Assembly: GCF_018130215.1 (NCBI RefSeq) | Contig: NZ_JAFCKQ010000016.1 | Span: 1 to 64,000, forward strand | DNA from: Bradyrhizobium jicamae | GTDB lineage: Bacteria > Pseudomonadota > Alphaproteobacteria > Rhizobiales > Xanthobacteraceae | Reading direction: 5' to 3' | DNA length: 64,000 nt | Shown: positions 41,991-51,107 of the stretch, piece after piece | Layout of the letters: each line of letters starts with the position of its first letter | Position numbering within the stretch: position 1 is the first letter of the stretch | Translations under genes and position numbers: made by a program | Notes under the pieces: generated by a model | The model's input: the letters and a program-made list of their open reading frames with translations, nothing else | Database searches by the model: none | Told to the model about the DNA's origin: nothing

Positions 41991-43643
41991 ATGCGCGCCA
42001 GCGGACGTCGGATTTCGATGTTTGATTTTGCGAATGAGCGATTTTGGCAGTTTGCGGTTTTGACCGCCGCCGGCACGCTTGGCGTGTCCTCGAAGGCGGA
42101 TGCAGCCCTCTACTACTGGAACGGACCCGACGCCGGCTATTACGTGCAGGCCGAGCCGGCGCTCCCGATGCACCGGCAGAAGGCGCGTCGCACTCAGGCC
42201 AAGACCGGGAAGGCTGCCGCCGAGAAGGAGACCGCCGGCAAGCCGCAAGGCGCCGTGGTGATCTCAATCTCGATCGACCAGCAGAAGGTCCGGATCTACG
42301 ACGCGAACGGATTGTTCGCCGAGAGCCCGGTGTCGACGGGCATGAAGGGCCATTCGACCCCGATGGGCGTCTTCAGCGTGATCCAGAAGCAGAAGTACCA
42401 CCGCTCCAACATCTACAGCGGCGCGCCGATGCCCTACATGCAGCGCATCACCTGGTCGGGCGTGGCGATGCATGCCGGCGTGCTGCCGGGATATCCGGCA
42501 TCGCACGGCTGCATCCGCATGCCGATGGCATTCGCGGTCAAGATGTACAACTGGACCCGGATGGGAGCGCGCGTATTCGTGACCCCCGGCACATTGGCGC
42601 CGGAGAGCTTCTCGCATCCGCTGCTTGTGACACAGAAGGTTCCGGCGCAGCCGGTCGCCGACGACATTCCCAAGCTCGATGCCCCGATGGGCGTGAAGAG
42701 CGACAAGGGCGCTGAGAAGCCGGAGACCAGCCTCGAACTGCGCTCCACCGTCGGCCATGCCGAGCCGCCCGCTTCGCTGCGCGACAACCCCCACACCGCC
42801 GATGCCAGCGGCGCGATGCCGGCCGTCGGCACGCCGGCGACGCTCTCCGACGCGTCGGGTAGCGCCGTCGCCGACGCATCCGACGATGCCGCCAAGGGCG
42901 CGGCGGGCGCAGTGAACGCCGCTGCATCCAAGACTGACGCGTCCAAAGCGGATGCCGCGACGAATGATGCGGCAAAGTCCGACGTCACCGCCACGAAGGC
43001 GCCGAAGTCCGGCAACGCCGACAGCGCCGTCAAGGACAACACGAAGAACCACACTGGGGATGCCGTCCCGGCCGATTCAGCCAAGAGTTCCGACAAGAGC
43101 GCGGAAAGGCCCGCCGAGCCCGCGAAGGCCGCTGACGCTCCCGATGCGAAGAAGGATCCGGCACCGCTACCCGGCCTCGCCAGGGCCGATGCGTCCAGAC
43201 ACGCCGGCCAGGTCGCGGTTTTCATCAGTCGCAAGGATTCCAGGCTCTATGTCCGGCAGAATTTCGAACCGCTGTTCGACGTGCCGGTGACGATCACGGC
43301 GAGTGACCGGCCGCTCGGCACCCATGTGTTCACCGCGGAAGCCGACAAGACCAATCCGAACCAGTTGCACTGGTCGGTGGTCACACTGCCGGTCCGGAAC
43401 GTCGCGCGTGTCGACGTCGAGGATCACGCCTCGCACCGCCGCAAGGCCGCCGCCGCACCGGTCGAAGCCAGGCCGCAGCCGGACAGCCCGGCCGAGGCGC
43501 TCGACCGCATCACGATCCCTGCCGACACGATGGCGCGGATCTCGGAGGCGCTTGGCACCGGCGCGTCGATCATCGTCTCCGACCTCGGCGTGAACCAGGG
43601 CGAGACCGGCGAAGGCACCGATTTCATCGTGCCGCTGCGCTGA
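41991..43643 (+). CDS. L,D-transpeptidase with a degenerate second YkuD-like domain
   Basis: A 550-residue protein with a possible N-terminal membrane anchor (FWQFAVLTAAGTLGVSSKADA). Residues about 88-215 are a YkuD domain with the catalytic signature H161, H172, C174 (ASHGCIRMP). A Lys/Ala/Asp-rich low-complexity linker (about 225-400) follows. Residues about 405-470 repeat the YkuD start (VAVFISRKDSRLYVRQNFEP) but lack the His-Cys signature. It probably cross-links or anchors to peptidoglycan. Confidence 0.88.
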   Translation: MRASGRRISMFDFANERFWQFAVLTAAGTLGVSSKADAALYYWNGPDAGYYVQAEPALPMHRQKARRTQAKTGKAAAEKETAGKPQGAVVISISIDQQKVRIYDANGLFAESPVSTGMKGHSTPMGVFSVIQKQKYHRSNIYSGAPMPYMQRITWSGVAMHAGVLPGYPASHGCIRMPMAFAVKMYNWTRMGARVFVTPGTLAPESFSHPLLVTQKVPAQPVADDIPKLDAPMGVKSDKGAEKPETSLELRSTVGHAEPPASLRDNPHTADASGAMPAVGTPATLSDASGSAVADASDDAAKGAAGAVNAAASKTDASKADAATNDAAKSDVTATKAPKSGNADSAVKDNTKNHTGDAVPADSAKSSDKSAERPAEPAKAADAPDAKKDPAPLPGLARADASRHAGQVAVFISRKDSRLYVRQNFEPLFDVPVTITASDRPLGTHVFTAEADKTNPNQLHWSVVTLPVRNVARVDVEDHASHRRKAAAAPVEARPQPDSPAEALDRITIPADTMARISEALGTGASIIVSDLGVNQGETGEGTDFIVPLR

Positions 43644-43725
43644 GGCGCAATGACGTCTTGTTGAAGTTCATTGCCTGCTCCCTGGATTATCATCCGAGCC
43701 GGAATCCGCTCCGGGGAACATCACC

Positions 43726-44295
43726 ATGATCGACCGCAGGACCTTGATCGGCGCGGGACTGGCCGCCGCGGCAGGATCACGCGTATCGCACGCGCAGCAG
43801 CCCGCGATGAGCCGGATCACGGCCTACACCTTCTCTTTCCCGGCGCTGGATGGCGGCGAAATCCGCCTTGCCGACCATGCCGGCCATCCCATGATGGTCG
43901 TGAACACCGCATCGCTTTGCGGCTTCACGCCGCAATATGCCGGCCTGCAGGACCTCTGGACCGAATTCCGCGACCGCGGCTTCGTCATCATCGGCGTTCC
44001 CTCCAATGATTTCGGCGGCCAGGAGCCCGGCGGCCCCGGCGAGATCGCCGAGACCGCCCAGCACCAATACGGAGTCACCTTCCCGATGGCGGCGAAGGCG
44101 GTGGTCAAGGGCGAGAACGCTCACCCGTTCTACCGGTGGGCCGCAGAGGTTCGGCCGAAGGACGTGCCGCGCTGGAACTTCCACAAGTACCTGATTGGTC
44201 GCGACGGCTATATCGCCGACGTCTTTTCCGAGCAGGTCGCTCCCGCCGACACGCGAATCAAGACCGCGATCGCGCGGACGCTGGCGGCGGCCTGA
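43726..44295 (+). CDS. Exported glutathione peroxidase-like protein
   Basis: A 189-residue thiol peroxidase of the GPx family with catalytic Cys 65 in NTASLCGFTPQY, the GVPSNDFGGQEPG loop (Gln) and RWNFHKYLI (Trp, Asn). The N-terminus MIDRRTLIGAGLAAAAGSRVSHA has the R-R-x-x-(L/I) feel of a Tat signal but is weak; periplasmic location is likely. Most members use thioredoxin rather than glutathione. Confidence 0.88.
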   Translation: MIDRRTLIGAGLAAAAGSRVSHAQQPAMSRITAYTFSFPALDGGEIRLADHAGHPMMVVNTASLCGFTPQYAGLQDLWTEFRDRGFVIIGVPSNDFGGQEPGGPGEIAETAQHQYGVTFPMAAKAVVKGENAHPFYRWAAEVRPKDVPRWNFHKYLIGRDGYIADVFSEQVAPADTRIKTAIARTLAAA

Positions 44296-44470
44296 TATCA
44301 CCGATAATCCCCGGATTAACCCACAGAAGCTTGATTTTCAGGGCAAATCCGGCACCCCGTTGCGTTGGCGTGGCTGGCCCAACTAGGGTACTATCGGCCG
44401 GGGTGGGAAGCGGCCACGGCGCTGGCAAAAAAGCCAATGCCGGGAACGACATCAGCTAGGGACACGCGCC

Positions 44471-45472
44471 ATGCGCATCACGGCAGGACTGATCTTCGCA
44501 GGTACGATGTCATTGCTCCTTTCGAGCGCAGCCTGGTCGCAGACGCCACCAGCCAAGGGCGCCGCGGCCGCCCCGGCAACCAAAGGCGCCGCGGTCCCTG
44601 CGGCAGCTCCGCCAGCGGCTGCCCCCGCTCCTGTCGCAGCCGCTGCCCCGGTTCCGCCGCAGCAGCCGCCGCAACCGGCTCGCGCCGCCTGCAACAATCC
44701 GAACGCGCTGGGCGTCGCCCGCACCGTCGAGATCGACACCACCGGCGGTCCGGGCTTCGGCTTCGAGCATTTCAAGCAGCTCGACTTCCTGCGCGACCAC
44801 GAGGTGGTGTTGACCTTCGACGACGGCCCGTGGCCGGCGAATACGCCCGCGGTGCTCAAGGCGCTGGCGGACGAATGCACCACGGGCGTCTTCTTCCCGA
44901 TCGGCAAGCACGCGACCTACCATCCCGAAATCCTGCGGCAGGTCTATGCGGCCGGCCACACCGTCGGCTCGCACACCTGGTCGCACGAAAACCTGAACAA
45001 CAAGAAGCTGACCGAGGATCAGAAGAAGGATGAGATCGAGCGCGGATTGGCGGCGGTCAAATGGGCGCTCGAGGTCTCGCCTGCGCCGTTCTTCCGCTTC
45101 CCGGCCCTGCAGCATCCGCCGGAAATGGTGACCTATCTCGGCAACCGCAACATCGCGATCTTCTCCTGCGACCTCGACTCCTTCGACTTCAAGTCGAAGA
45201 ATCCCCAGCAGGTGATCGACACCGTGATGAAAAAGCTCGGCAAGCTCGGCAAGGGCATCATCCTGATGCACGACTTCCAGAAGCACACTGCGGAAGCCCT
45301 GCCCACATTGCTGCAGCAGCTGAAGGCCGGCGGCTACAAGGTCGTCGCGATGCGGGCGAAATTCCCGGCGACCGTGCTGCCGCAATACGAGCAGGAACTC
45401 GCCAAGGACGTCCAGCTGCCGACGGTCAGCTCGCGGCCGGTGGACAGCGTCGTCACCACCGTCAACCAGTAA
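44471..45472 (+). CDS. Polysaccharide deacetylase (NodB homology domain)
   Basis: A 333-residue exported enzyme. The signal peptide is residues 1-23; an Ala/Pro-rich linker (24-70) follows, then the NodB domain with metal/catalytic residues D117-D118 (LTFDDGPWP) and H168, H172 (HTWSH), plus RFPALQ and the MHDF motif. These enzymes deacetylate peptidoglycan or other N-acetyl-glycans in the periplasm. No nod gene context is present, so it is not NodB. Confidence 0.9.
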   Translation: MRITAGLIFAGTMSLLLSSAAWSQTPPAKGAAAAPATKGAAVPAAAPPAAAPAPVAAAAPVPPQQPPQPARAACNNPNALGVARTVEIDTTGGPGFGFEHFKQLDFLRDHEVVLTFDDGPWPANTPAVLKALADECTTGVFFPIGKHATYHPEILRQVYAAGHTVGSHTWSHENLNNKKLTEDQKKDEIERGLAAVKWALEVSPAPFFRFPALQHPPEMVTYLGNRNIAIFSCDLDSFDFKSKNPQQVIDTVMKKLGKLGKGIILMHDFQKHTAEALPTLLQQLKAGGYKVVAMRAKFPATVLPQYEQELAKDVQLPTVSSRPVDSVVTTVNQ

Positions 45473-45497
45473 GCCGCGGCCGCGGACAACCAGGGCT

Positions 45498-46055
45498 GTG
45501 TCTGGGTTGCGTATCGAGGGTTACGTCATCGTCTCCGCCGATGGCCGGCTGGCGAATGCGCATAACGTGATGCCCGACGAGCTCAAGATCGAGGGCGACA
45601 AGCGGTTCTTCACGTCGGCCCTCGACCACGCGGACCTCGTCGTGCATGGCCGCCACTCCGGAGAGGAGCAGCCGGATGCACCGAAACGGCGGCGGCTCAT
45701 CGTGACCCGCAAGGTTGCGGCTACCGCACCCGACCCGTCCAATCCGAAGGCGCTGCTGTGGAATCCGGCCGGCTGCTCGTTCGAGACGGCGAGCCGCGAG
45801 GCTGGCGTCACCGCAGGAGTGGCCGCGATCATCGGCGGCCCCGCCGTGTTCGGAATGTTCATGGACCGCTACGACACGTTCTGGCTCTCGGTCGCCTCCC
45901 TCGTTCGGATCCCCGACGGCGAGCCGTGCTTTCCCGGCGTCCCGGCCCGCACCCCGCAGCAGGTGCTCGCCGCACACGGCCTCACAGCCGGCAAGCCGCA
46001 ACTGATCGACGCCGCGCATGCGGTCAGCGTCACGCCGTGGCGGCGGATCGGCTAG
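45498..46055 (+). CDS. Dihydrofolate reductase / RibD C-terminal family protein
   Basis: A 185-residue protein with the RibD_C/DHFR-like fold: IEGYVIVSADGRLANAHNVMP, HADLVVHGRHSG, RLIVTRKVAA and VAAIIGGPAVFGMFMDRYD. True DHFR enzymes are shorter; the product may be a NADPH-dependent reductase of unknown substrate. The start is GTG at 45498 just after cagggct, 23 bases from the deacetylase gene, so probably cotranscribed. Confidence 0.8.
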   Translation: MSGLRIEGYVIVSADGRLANAHNVMPDELKIEGDKRFFTSALDHADLVVHGRHSGEEQPDAPKRRRLIVTRKVAATAPDPSNPKALLWNPAGCSFETASREAGVTAGVAAIIGGPAVFGMFMDRYDTFWLSVASLVRIPDGEPCFPGVPARTPQQVLAAHGLTAGKPQLIDAAHAVSVTPWRRIG

Positions 46056-46085
46056 ACCGAACCGCTCCCTTCGCTCGAAACGCTG

Positions 46086-46538
46086 TTAGACGTCGCCGTA
46101 GGCCGGGTCATCGCGGCGGGGACCCCGGCCGTAGCCGGCGATGATGAACAGGGCGCCGATCAGCGCGAGGTTTTTCAACGCGTCGATCAGGGTCTTTGCG
46201 TTGTCGGGCGCGGGCTGGTTCCAGAAGTCCTGGAGATAGAACGTCTGCAGGCAGATGTAGATGATCAGGAGGATCGCGAAGAACCGCGCCAGCACGTTCA
46301 TCGCGATCGCCAGGCCCGCGAGGATCTCGAACACGCCGGTCGTGATCGCCAGGAGCTGCATGAACGGCATGCCGACGAAGGTTTCGATCTGCTGCGTATA
46401 GGGCGCGATCTCGGCGGGAATGGCCACCTTGGAGGCCAGCAGGTCCGCCGTAACCTGGAAGCCGATCAGCTTGGTCGCGCCCGAATAGAGGAACAGCACA
46501 GCGAACAACACTCGCCCGAAAGTAATGAACGCTGGCAT
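46086..46538 (-). CDS. DoxX family membrane protein
   Basis: A 150-residue inner-membrane protein with four predicted transmembrane helices and the DoxX signature GRVLFAVLFLYSGATKL near the N-terminus and LAITTGVFEILAGLAIAM in the middle. Function is uncertain; some members are linked to thiosulfate-quinone or oxidoreductase systems. It follows maeB on the same strand after about 145 bases. Confidence 0.88.
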   Translation of the reverse strand: MPAFITFGRVLFAVLFLYSGATKLIGFQVTADLLASKVAIPAEIAPYTQQIETFVGMPFMQLLAITTGVFEILAGLAIAMNVLARFFAILLIIYICLQTFYLQDFWNQPAPDNAKTLIDALKNLALIGALFIIAGYGRGPRRDDPAYGDV

Positions 46539-46577
46539 AGGTCGGCCTCACCGGATGACGTAAATCGGACGGAGCAA

Positions 46578-46601
46578 GCGGAACGATTATGGTCGTTCCG
46601 C
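46578..46601 (-). terminator. Hairpin downstream of maeB
   Basis: Perfect 9-bp stem gcggaacga/tcgttccgc with a 6-base loop, lying 83 bases downstream of the maeB stop codon and 40 bases upstream of the DoxX start. No T run follows in either direction, so it may be a processing or pausing hairpin. Confidence 0.5.
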
Positions 46602-46666
46602 CTGCGTCGATCAAATCGAATCCGTCTTACCGAAACAGCCTGGAGCGCGATGCGATCAGCTTCACG

Positions 46667-46686
46667 CTTTTCCGGATCATGCTCTA
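46667..46686. repeat. Degenerate rhizobial palindromic repeat half overlapping the maeB stop
   Basis: The string gcttttccggatcatgctc (46668-46686) resembles one arm of a very common Rhizobiales intergenic element that I recall as gagcatgatccggaaaagc. Its last bases include the maeB stop codon (cta at 46684-46686 on the plus strand). The element is identified from memory and only one arm is seen. Confidence 0.45.
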
Positions 46687-48993
46687 GCCGAACAGTGTCG
46701 GCTGTGCGCGACCGGCACGCTCCTGGGCTTCGACCGCGGCGACCGCGGTCATGTTGAGCACGCCGCGCGCCGTGACGCCGGGGGTGAGGATATGCGCCGG
46801 GCGCGCCGGGCCGATCAGGATCGGGCCGACCGGCAACGCATTGGCCAGCACCTTGATGGTCTGGTAGGCGATGTTGGCCGCATCCAGCGTCGGCATCATC
46901 AGGATGTTGGCGTCGCCTTCCAGCCGCGACTGCGGCAGCACCATCTTGCGCGCGACCGCCGACAGCGCGGTATCGGCCTGCATTTCGCCGTCGGCCTCGA
47001 TCTCCGGATGGCGCTCCTTCAGGAGCTGGGTCGCCCGCCGCATCTTGCGCGCGGAATCGGTCTCATAGCTGCCGAAGTCCGAATGCGAGACGAATGCGAT
47101 CTTGGGCTTGAAGGCGAAGCGCTGGGCATGGATCGCCGCCAGCGACGCCACCTCGGCAAGCTCCTCCGCGCTCGGGTTCGGCCGGACCTGGGTATCGGCG
47201 ATGAAATAGGCGCCCGTGCTCGTGATCAGCAGCGCCAGCGCCGCGTAGTCGCTGATCCCCTGCTGGAAGCCGATGATGTCGCGGACATGACGCAAATGGC
47301 TCATGTAGCGGCCCTCGACCCCGCACAGCATGGCGTCGGCCTCGCCGCGCGACACCGCGAGCGCCGCGATGACCGTGTTGTTGGTGCGCACCACCGTGCG
47401 CGCCGCCTCGGGGGTGACGCCGCGGCGGCCGGCGACGTCGATGTAGGACTGCACATAGGAGCGGTAGCGCGGATCGTCCTCGGGATTGACGAGGTCGAAA
47501 TCGCGGCCGGCCTTGATCGACAGGCCGAAGCGCTTGATGCGCGTCTCGACCACGGAGGGACGCCCGACCAGGATCGGCCGCGCCAGCTTCTCCTCGAGCA
47601 CCACCTGCGTGGCGCGCAGGATGCGCTCGTCCTCGCCCTCGGCGTAGATCACCCGCACCGGCTGGGACTTCGCCTTGGCGAACACCGGCTTCATGGTCAG
47701 TCCGGAGCGGAACGCGTAGCGCTGCAGCTCGGCGCAATACTCGTCGAAATTCGTGATCGGCCGGGTCGCGACGCCCGACTCCATGGCAGCCTTGGCCACC
47801 GCCGGTGCGATGCGCAGGATCAAACGCGGATCGAACGGGCTCGGGATCAGCGAGCCCGGACCGAAGCCCTGGGTCTCGCCGGTATCGAAGCCATGGGCGA
47901 CCGCGTCCGACGGCGGATCACGCGCGAGCTGCGCGATGGCCTCGACCGCGGCGTGCTTCATCGCTTCGTTGATCGCTGTGGCACCGACGTCGAGCGCGCC
48001 GCGGAAGATGAACGGGAAGCACAGGACGTTGTTGACCTGGTTCGGGAAGTCCGACCGGCCGGTGCAGATCATCGCGTCGGGGCGGGCCTGCCGCGCCTCG
48101 TCAGGCATGATCTCCGGCACCGGATTGGCGAGCGCCATCACCAGCGGCTTGTCACCCATCTGCTTGACCATCTCGGGCTTCAGCACGCCGGGTGCCGACA
48201 GCCCGATGAAGATGTCCGCGCCCGGAATGACGTCCGCCAGCACCCGCGCATTGGTGGTCTGGGTGTAGACCGCCTTCCAGCGGTCCATCGTGGTGTTGCG
48301 GCCCTCATAGACGACGCCGTCGATGTCGCAGACCCAGATGTTCTTGCGCTGGGCGCCCATCGAGACCAGCAGATTGAGGGTTGCGAGCGCGGCAGCTCCA
48401 GCGCCGGAGCAGACGATCTTGACCTCGGACAGCTTCTTGTCGTTCAGCATCAGCCCGTTGACGATCGCGGCCGCCACGATGATCGCGGTGCCATGCTGGT
48501 CGTCGTGAAACACCGGGATCTTCATCCGTTCCTTGAGCCGTGCCTCGATCTCGAAGCACTCCGGCCCGCGGATGTCTTCCAGGTTGATGCCGCCGAAGGT
48601 CGGCTCCAGCGCGGCGACCGTCTCCACCACGCGCTCGATCGTGTCGGCCTTGATCTCGATGTCGAACACGTCGATGCCGGCGAACTTCTTGAACAGCACC
48701 GCCTTGCCTTCCATGACGGGCTTCGACGCCAGCGGGCCGATATTGCCGAGGCCGAGCACCGCCGTGCCGTTCGAGACCACCGCGACCAGATTGGCGCGCG
48801 CCGTCAGCGACGCCGCCTCGCCCGGGTTGTTGGCGATCTCGGTGCAGGCGGCGGCCACGCCGGGCGAATAGGCCAGCGCCAGGTCGCGCTGGTTGGCGAG
48901 CGGCTTGGTGGCCTGGATCTCGAGCTTGCCCGGCCGCGGCAGGCGGTGATAGGCGAGCGCCGCGTTGTGGAGTTCTTCAGACGATGACGACAT
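46684..48993 (-). CDS. maeB: NADP-dependent malic enzyme (MaeB type)
   Basis: A 769-residue enzyme converting malate to pyruvate, CO2 and NADPH. The N-terminal malic-enzyme domains carry NPGEAASLTARANLVAVVSNG, FGGINLEDI, HDDQHGTAIIVAAAIVNG and the Rossmann VKIVCSGAGAAALATLNL; the C-terminal half resembles phosphotransacetylase (IYAEGEDERILRATQVVLEE), the standard MaeB/Tme fusion. ATG 48993 follows a ggggggag sequence. A 10-bp inverted repeat at 49056-49088 separates it from aspS. Confidence 0.95.
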   Translation of the reverse strand: MSSSSEELHNAALAYHRLPRPGKLEIQATKPLANQRDLALAYSPGVAAACTEIANNPGEAASLTARANLVAVVSNGTAVLGLGNIGPLASKPVMEGKAVLFKKFAGIDVFDIEIKADTIERVVETVAALEPTFGGINLEDIRGPECFEIEARLKERMKIPVFHDDQHGTAIIVAAAIVNGLMLNDKKLSEVKIVCSGAGAAALATLNLLVSMGAQRKNIWVCDIDGVVYEGRNTTMDRWKAVYTQTTNARVLADVIPGADIFIGLSAPGVLKPEMVKQMGDKPLVMALANPVPEIMPDEARQARPDAMICTGRSDFPNQVNNVLCFPFIFRGALDVGATAINEAMKHAAVEAIAQLARDPPSDAVAHGFDTGETQGFGPGSLIPSPFDPRLILRIAPAVAKAAMESGVATRPITNFDEYCAELQRYAFRSGLTMKPVFAKAKSQPVRVIYAEGEDERILRATQVVLEEKLARPILVGRPSVVETRIKRFGLSIKAGRDFDLVNPEDDPRYRSYVQSYIDVAGRRGVTPEAARTVVRTNNTVIAALAVSRGEADAMLCGVEGRYMSHLRHVRDIIGFQQGISDYAALALLITSTGAYFIADTQVRPNPSAEELAEVASLAAIHAQRFAFKPKIAFVSHSDFGSYETDSARKMRRATQLLKERHPEIEADGEMQADTALSAVARKMVLPQSRLEGDANILMMPTLDAANIAYQTIKVLANALPVGPILIGPARPAHILTPGVTARGVLNMTAVAAVEAQERAGRAQPTLFG

Positions 48994-49055
48994 TAACTCC
49001 CCCCCTCGGCCCCGGACTGGCACCCGGTGGCCGGACCTAAGACTTGAGGCAACAG

Positions 49056-49088
49056 CGGGATGACGTTCGCTGCCGAAGCGTCATCCCG
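49056..49088 (-). terminator. Hairpin downstream of aspS
   Basis: The arms cgggatgacg (49056-49065) and cgtcatcccg (49079-49088) form a perfect 10-bp stem, 54 bases downstream of the aspS stop. There is no T run on either side, so termination may be partial, allowing some readthrough into maeB. Confidence 0.55.
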
Positions 49089-49141
49089 TGCTTATTGTCG
49101 AGCCATGGTCCGGACGGCCGGGCCGGCCGGATATGCGCGCG

Positions 49142-50914
49142 TTATTTCTGCGGCAGATTGGTCCGGATGTGAAGCTCGCGCAACTGCTTCGGCGCGGCTT
49201 CCGACGGCGCGCCCATCAACAGGTCCATGGCCTGCTGGTTCATCGGGAACAGCGAGATCTCGCGCAGGTTCGTCGTGCCGCAGAGCAGCATCACGATGCG
49301 GTCGAGGCCGGCCGCCATGCCGCCATGCGGCGGCGCACCGTACTGGAAGGCACGGTACATGCCGCCGAAGCGGTCGATGACTTCCTGCTCGCCGTAGCCG
49401 GCGATCTCGAACGCCTTCACCATGGCTTCCGGCTTGTGGTTGCGGATGCCGCCGGAGGCGATCTCGTAGCCGTTGCAGGCGATGTCGTACTGGAAGGCCT
49501 TGATTGTAAGCGGATCCTGGCCCTTCAGCGCGTCGAGGCCGCCCTGCGGCATCGAGAACGGGTTGTGCGAGAAGTCGATCTTCTTGTTCTCCTCGTCATA
49601 CTCGTACATCGGGAAGTCGACGATCCAGGCGAGCTCGAAGCGATCCTTGTCGATCTGGTTCAGCTCCTCGCCGAGCTTGGTGCGGGCAAGGCCTGCGAAC
49701 TTCCAGAACTTCTCGGGATCGCCGGCGACGAAGAACGCGGCGTCGCCCTCCTTGAGGCCGAGCTGGTCACGGATCGCAGCTGTCCGCTCCGGGCCGATGT
49801 TGTTGGCGAGCGGACCCGCGCCCTCGCCGCCCTCGCGCCACATGATGTAGCCGAGGCCGGGCTGGCCTTCGCCCTGCGCCCAGGAGTTCATGCGGTCGCA
49901 GAAGGCGCGCGAGCCGCCGCCAGTGCCGGGGATTGCCCAGACCTGGTTCTTCGGGTCCTCCAGCATCCGCGCGAACACCTTGAAGCCGGAGCCGCGGAAG
50001 TGCTCGGAGACCTCCTGCATGATGATCCTGTTGCGCAGGTCGGGCTTGTCGGAGCCGTATTTGCGCACGGCCTCGGCAAACGGAATCCGCGGCCAGTTCT
50101 TCGTCACAGGCTTGCCCTTGGCGAAGTCCTCGAACACACCCGTGATGACGGGCTCCATCGCCGCAAAAACATCGTCTTGCGTGACGAAGCTCATCTCGAC
50201 GTCGAGCTGGTAGAACTCGCCCGGCAGGCGGTCGGCGCGCGGATCCTCGTCGCGGAAGCAGGGTGCGATCTGGAAGTAGCGGTCGAAGCCGCTCATCATG
50301 AGCAGCTGCTTGTACTGCTGCGGCGCCTGCGGCAGCGCGTAGAACTTGCCGGGATGGATGCGCGAGGGCACCAGGAAGTCGCGCGCGCCTTCCGGCGAGG
50401 ACGCCGTCAGGATCGGGGTCTGGAATTCGAAGAAGCCCTGCTCCTTCATCCGCTTGCGCATGGAATCGACGACCGCGCCGCGGGTCATGATGTTCTGGTG
50501 CAGCTTCTCGCGACGCAGGTCGAGGAAGCGGTATTTGAGCCTGATATCCTCGGGATATTCCTGCTCGCCGAACACAGGCAGCGGCAGCTCGGCCGCCGGG
50601 CCCAGCACCTCGATCTCCTTGACATAGACCTCGATCATGCCGGTCGGCAGCTCGGGATTGTCGGTGCCGGCGGGGCGGCGGCGCACCTTGCCGTCGATCC
50701 TGACCACCCATTCGGAGCGGAACTTCTCGACCTCGGCAAAGGCCGGCGAGTCCGGATCGGCGACGCATTGGGTGATGCCGTAATGGTCGCGCAAATCGAC
50801 GAACAGCACGCCGCCATGGTCTCGGACACGGTGGACCCAGCCGGACAGCCGGGCCGTCTGGTCGATATCGCTCTCTCGGAGCGCGCCGCATGTGTGTGAC
50901 CGGTAGCGATGCAT
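49142..50914 (-). CDS. aspS: Aspartyl-tRNA synthetase
   Basis: A 590-residue class IIb synthetase. It has the N-terminal anticodon-binding OB fold (RLSGWVHRVRDHGGVLFVDLRD), motif 1 and 2 (YKQLLMMSGFDRYFQIAPCFRDEDPRADR style, seen as RYFQIAPCFRDED) and motif 3 GGMAAGLDRIVMLLCG, plus the bacterial GAD insertion. Length fits bacterial AspRS; many alphaproteobacteria use a non-discriminating form. The start MHRYRSHTCGALRES at 50914 is conserved; the longer frame to 51046 is unlikely. Confidence 0.95.
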   Translation of the reverse strand: MHRYRSHTCGALRESDIDQTARLSGWVHRVRDHGGVLFVDLRDHYGITQCVADPDSPAFAEVEKFRSEWVVRIDGKVRRRPAGTDNPELPTGMIEVYVKEIEVLGPAAELPLPVFGEQEYPEDIRLKYRFLDLRREKLHQNIMTRGAVVDSMRKRMKEQGFFEFQTPILTASSPEGARDFLVPSRIHPGKFYALPQAPQQYKQLLMMSGFDRYFQIAPCFRDEDPRADRLPGEFYQLDVEMSFVTQDDVFAAMEPVITGVFEDFAKGKPVTKNWPRIPFAEAVRKYGSDKPDLRNRIIMQEVSEHFRGSGFKVFARMLEDPKNQVWAIPGTGGGSRAFCDRMNSWAQGEGQPGLGYIMWREGGEGAGPLANNIGPERTAAIRDQLGLKEGDAAFFVAGDPEKFWKFAGLARTKLGEELNQIDKDRFELAWIVDFPMYEYDEENKKIDFSHNPFSMPQGGLDALKGQDPLTIKAFQYDIACNGYEIASGGIRNHKPEAMVKAFEIAGYGEQEVIDRFGGMYRAFQYGAPPHGGMAAGLDRIVMLLCGTTNLREISLFPMNQQAMDLLMGAPSEAAPKQLRELHIRTNLPQK

Positions 50915-51107
50915 TTTAGTCCCAAAAGCTGATGTCGGAGGAGAATCGGAGCGGCCAGGCGGCCGGTGCCGAAGTTGCGGAGGGTTTACCCGACGAGACC
51001 CGGGGCGGCAACCAAGGGAACGGCCGGTTTTGGCCTGAAACTGCACATTTTGGGGGTCCCGGGCGCGGAGCGTTTGCCTATTCGCCCCCGAGGCCTATCT
51101 TTCCGTC

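Noticed and set aside
44471..45472. NodB of a nodulation cluster
   Set aside because: The NodB-homology domain is present but the protein is longer, exported, and no other nod gene or nod box is nearby.
46792..48987. A 731-residue plus-strand frame opposite maeB
   Set aside because: Antisense shadow of a clear malic enzyme gene. High G+C leaves long stop-free frames; the product is Arg/His/Asp-rich with no domains.
49088..50899. A 603-residue plus-strand frame opposite aspS
   Set aside because: Antisense shadow of aspS, no recognisable motif, no start context.
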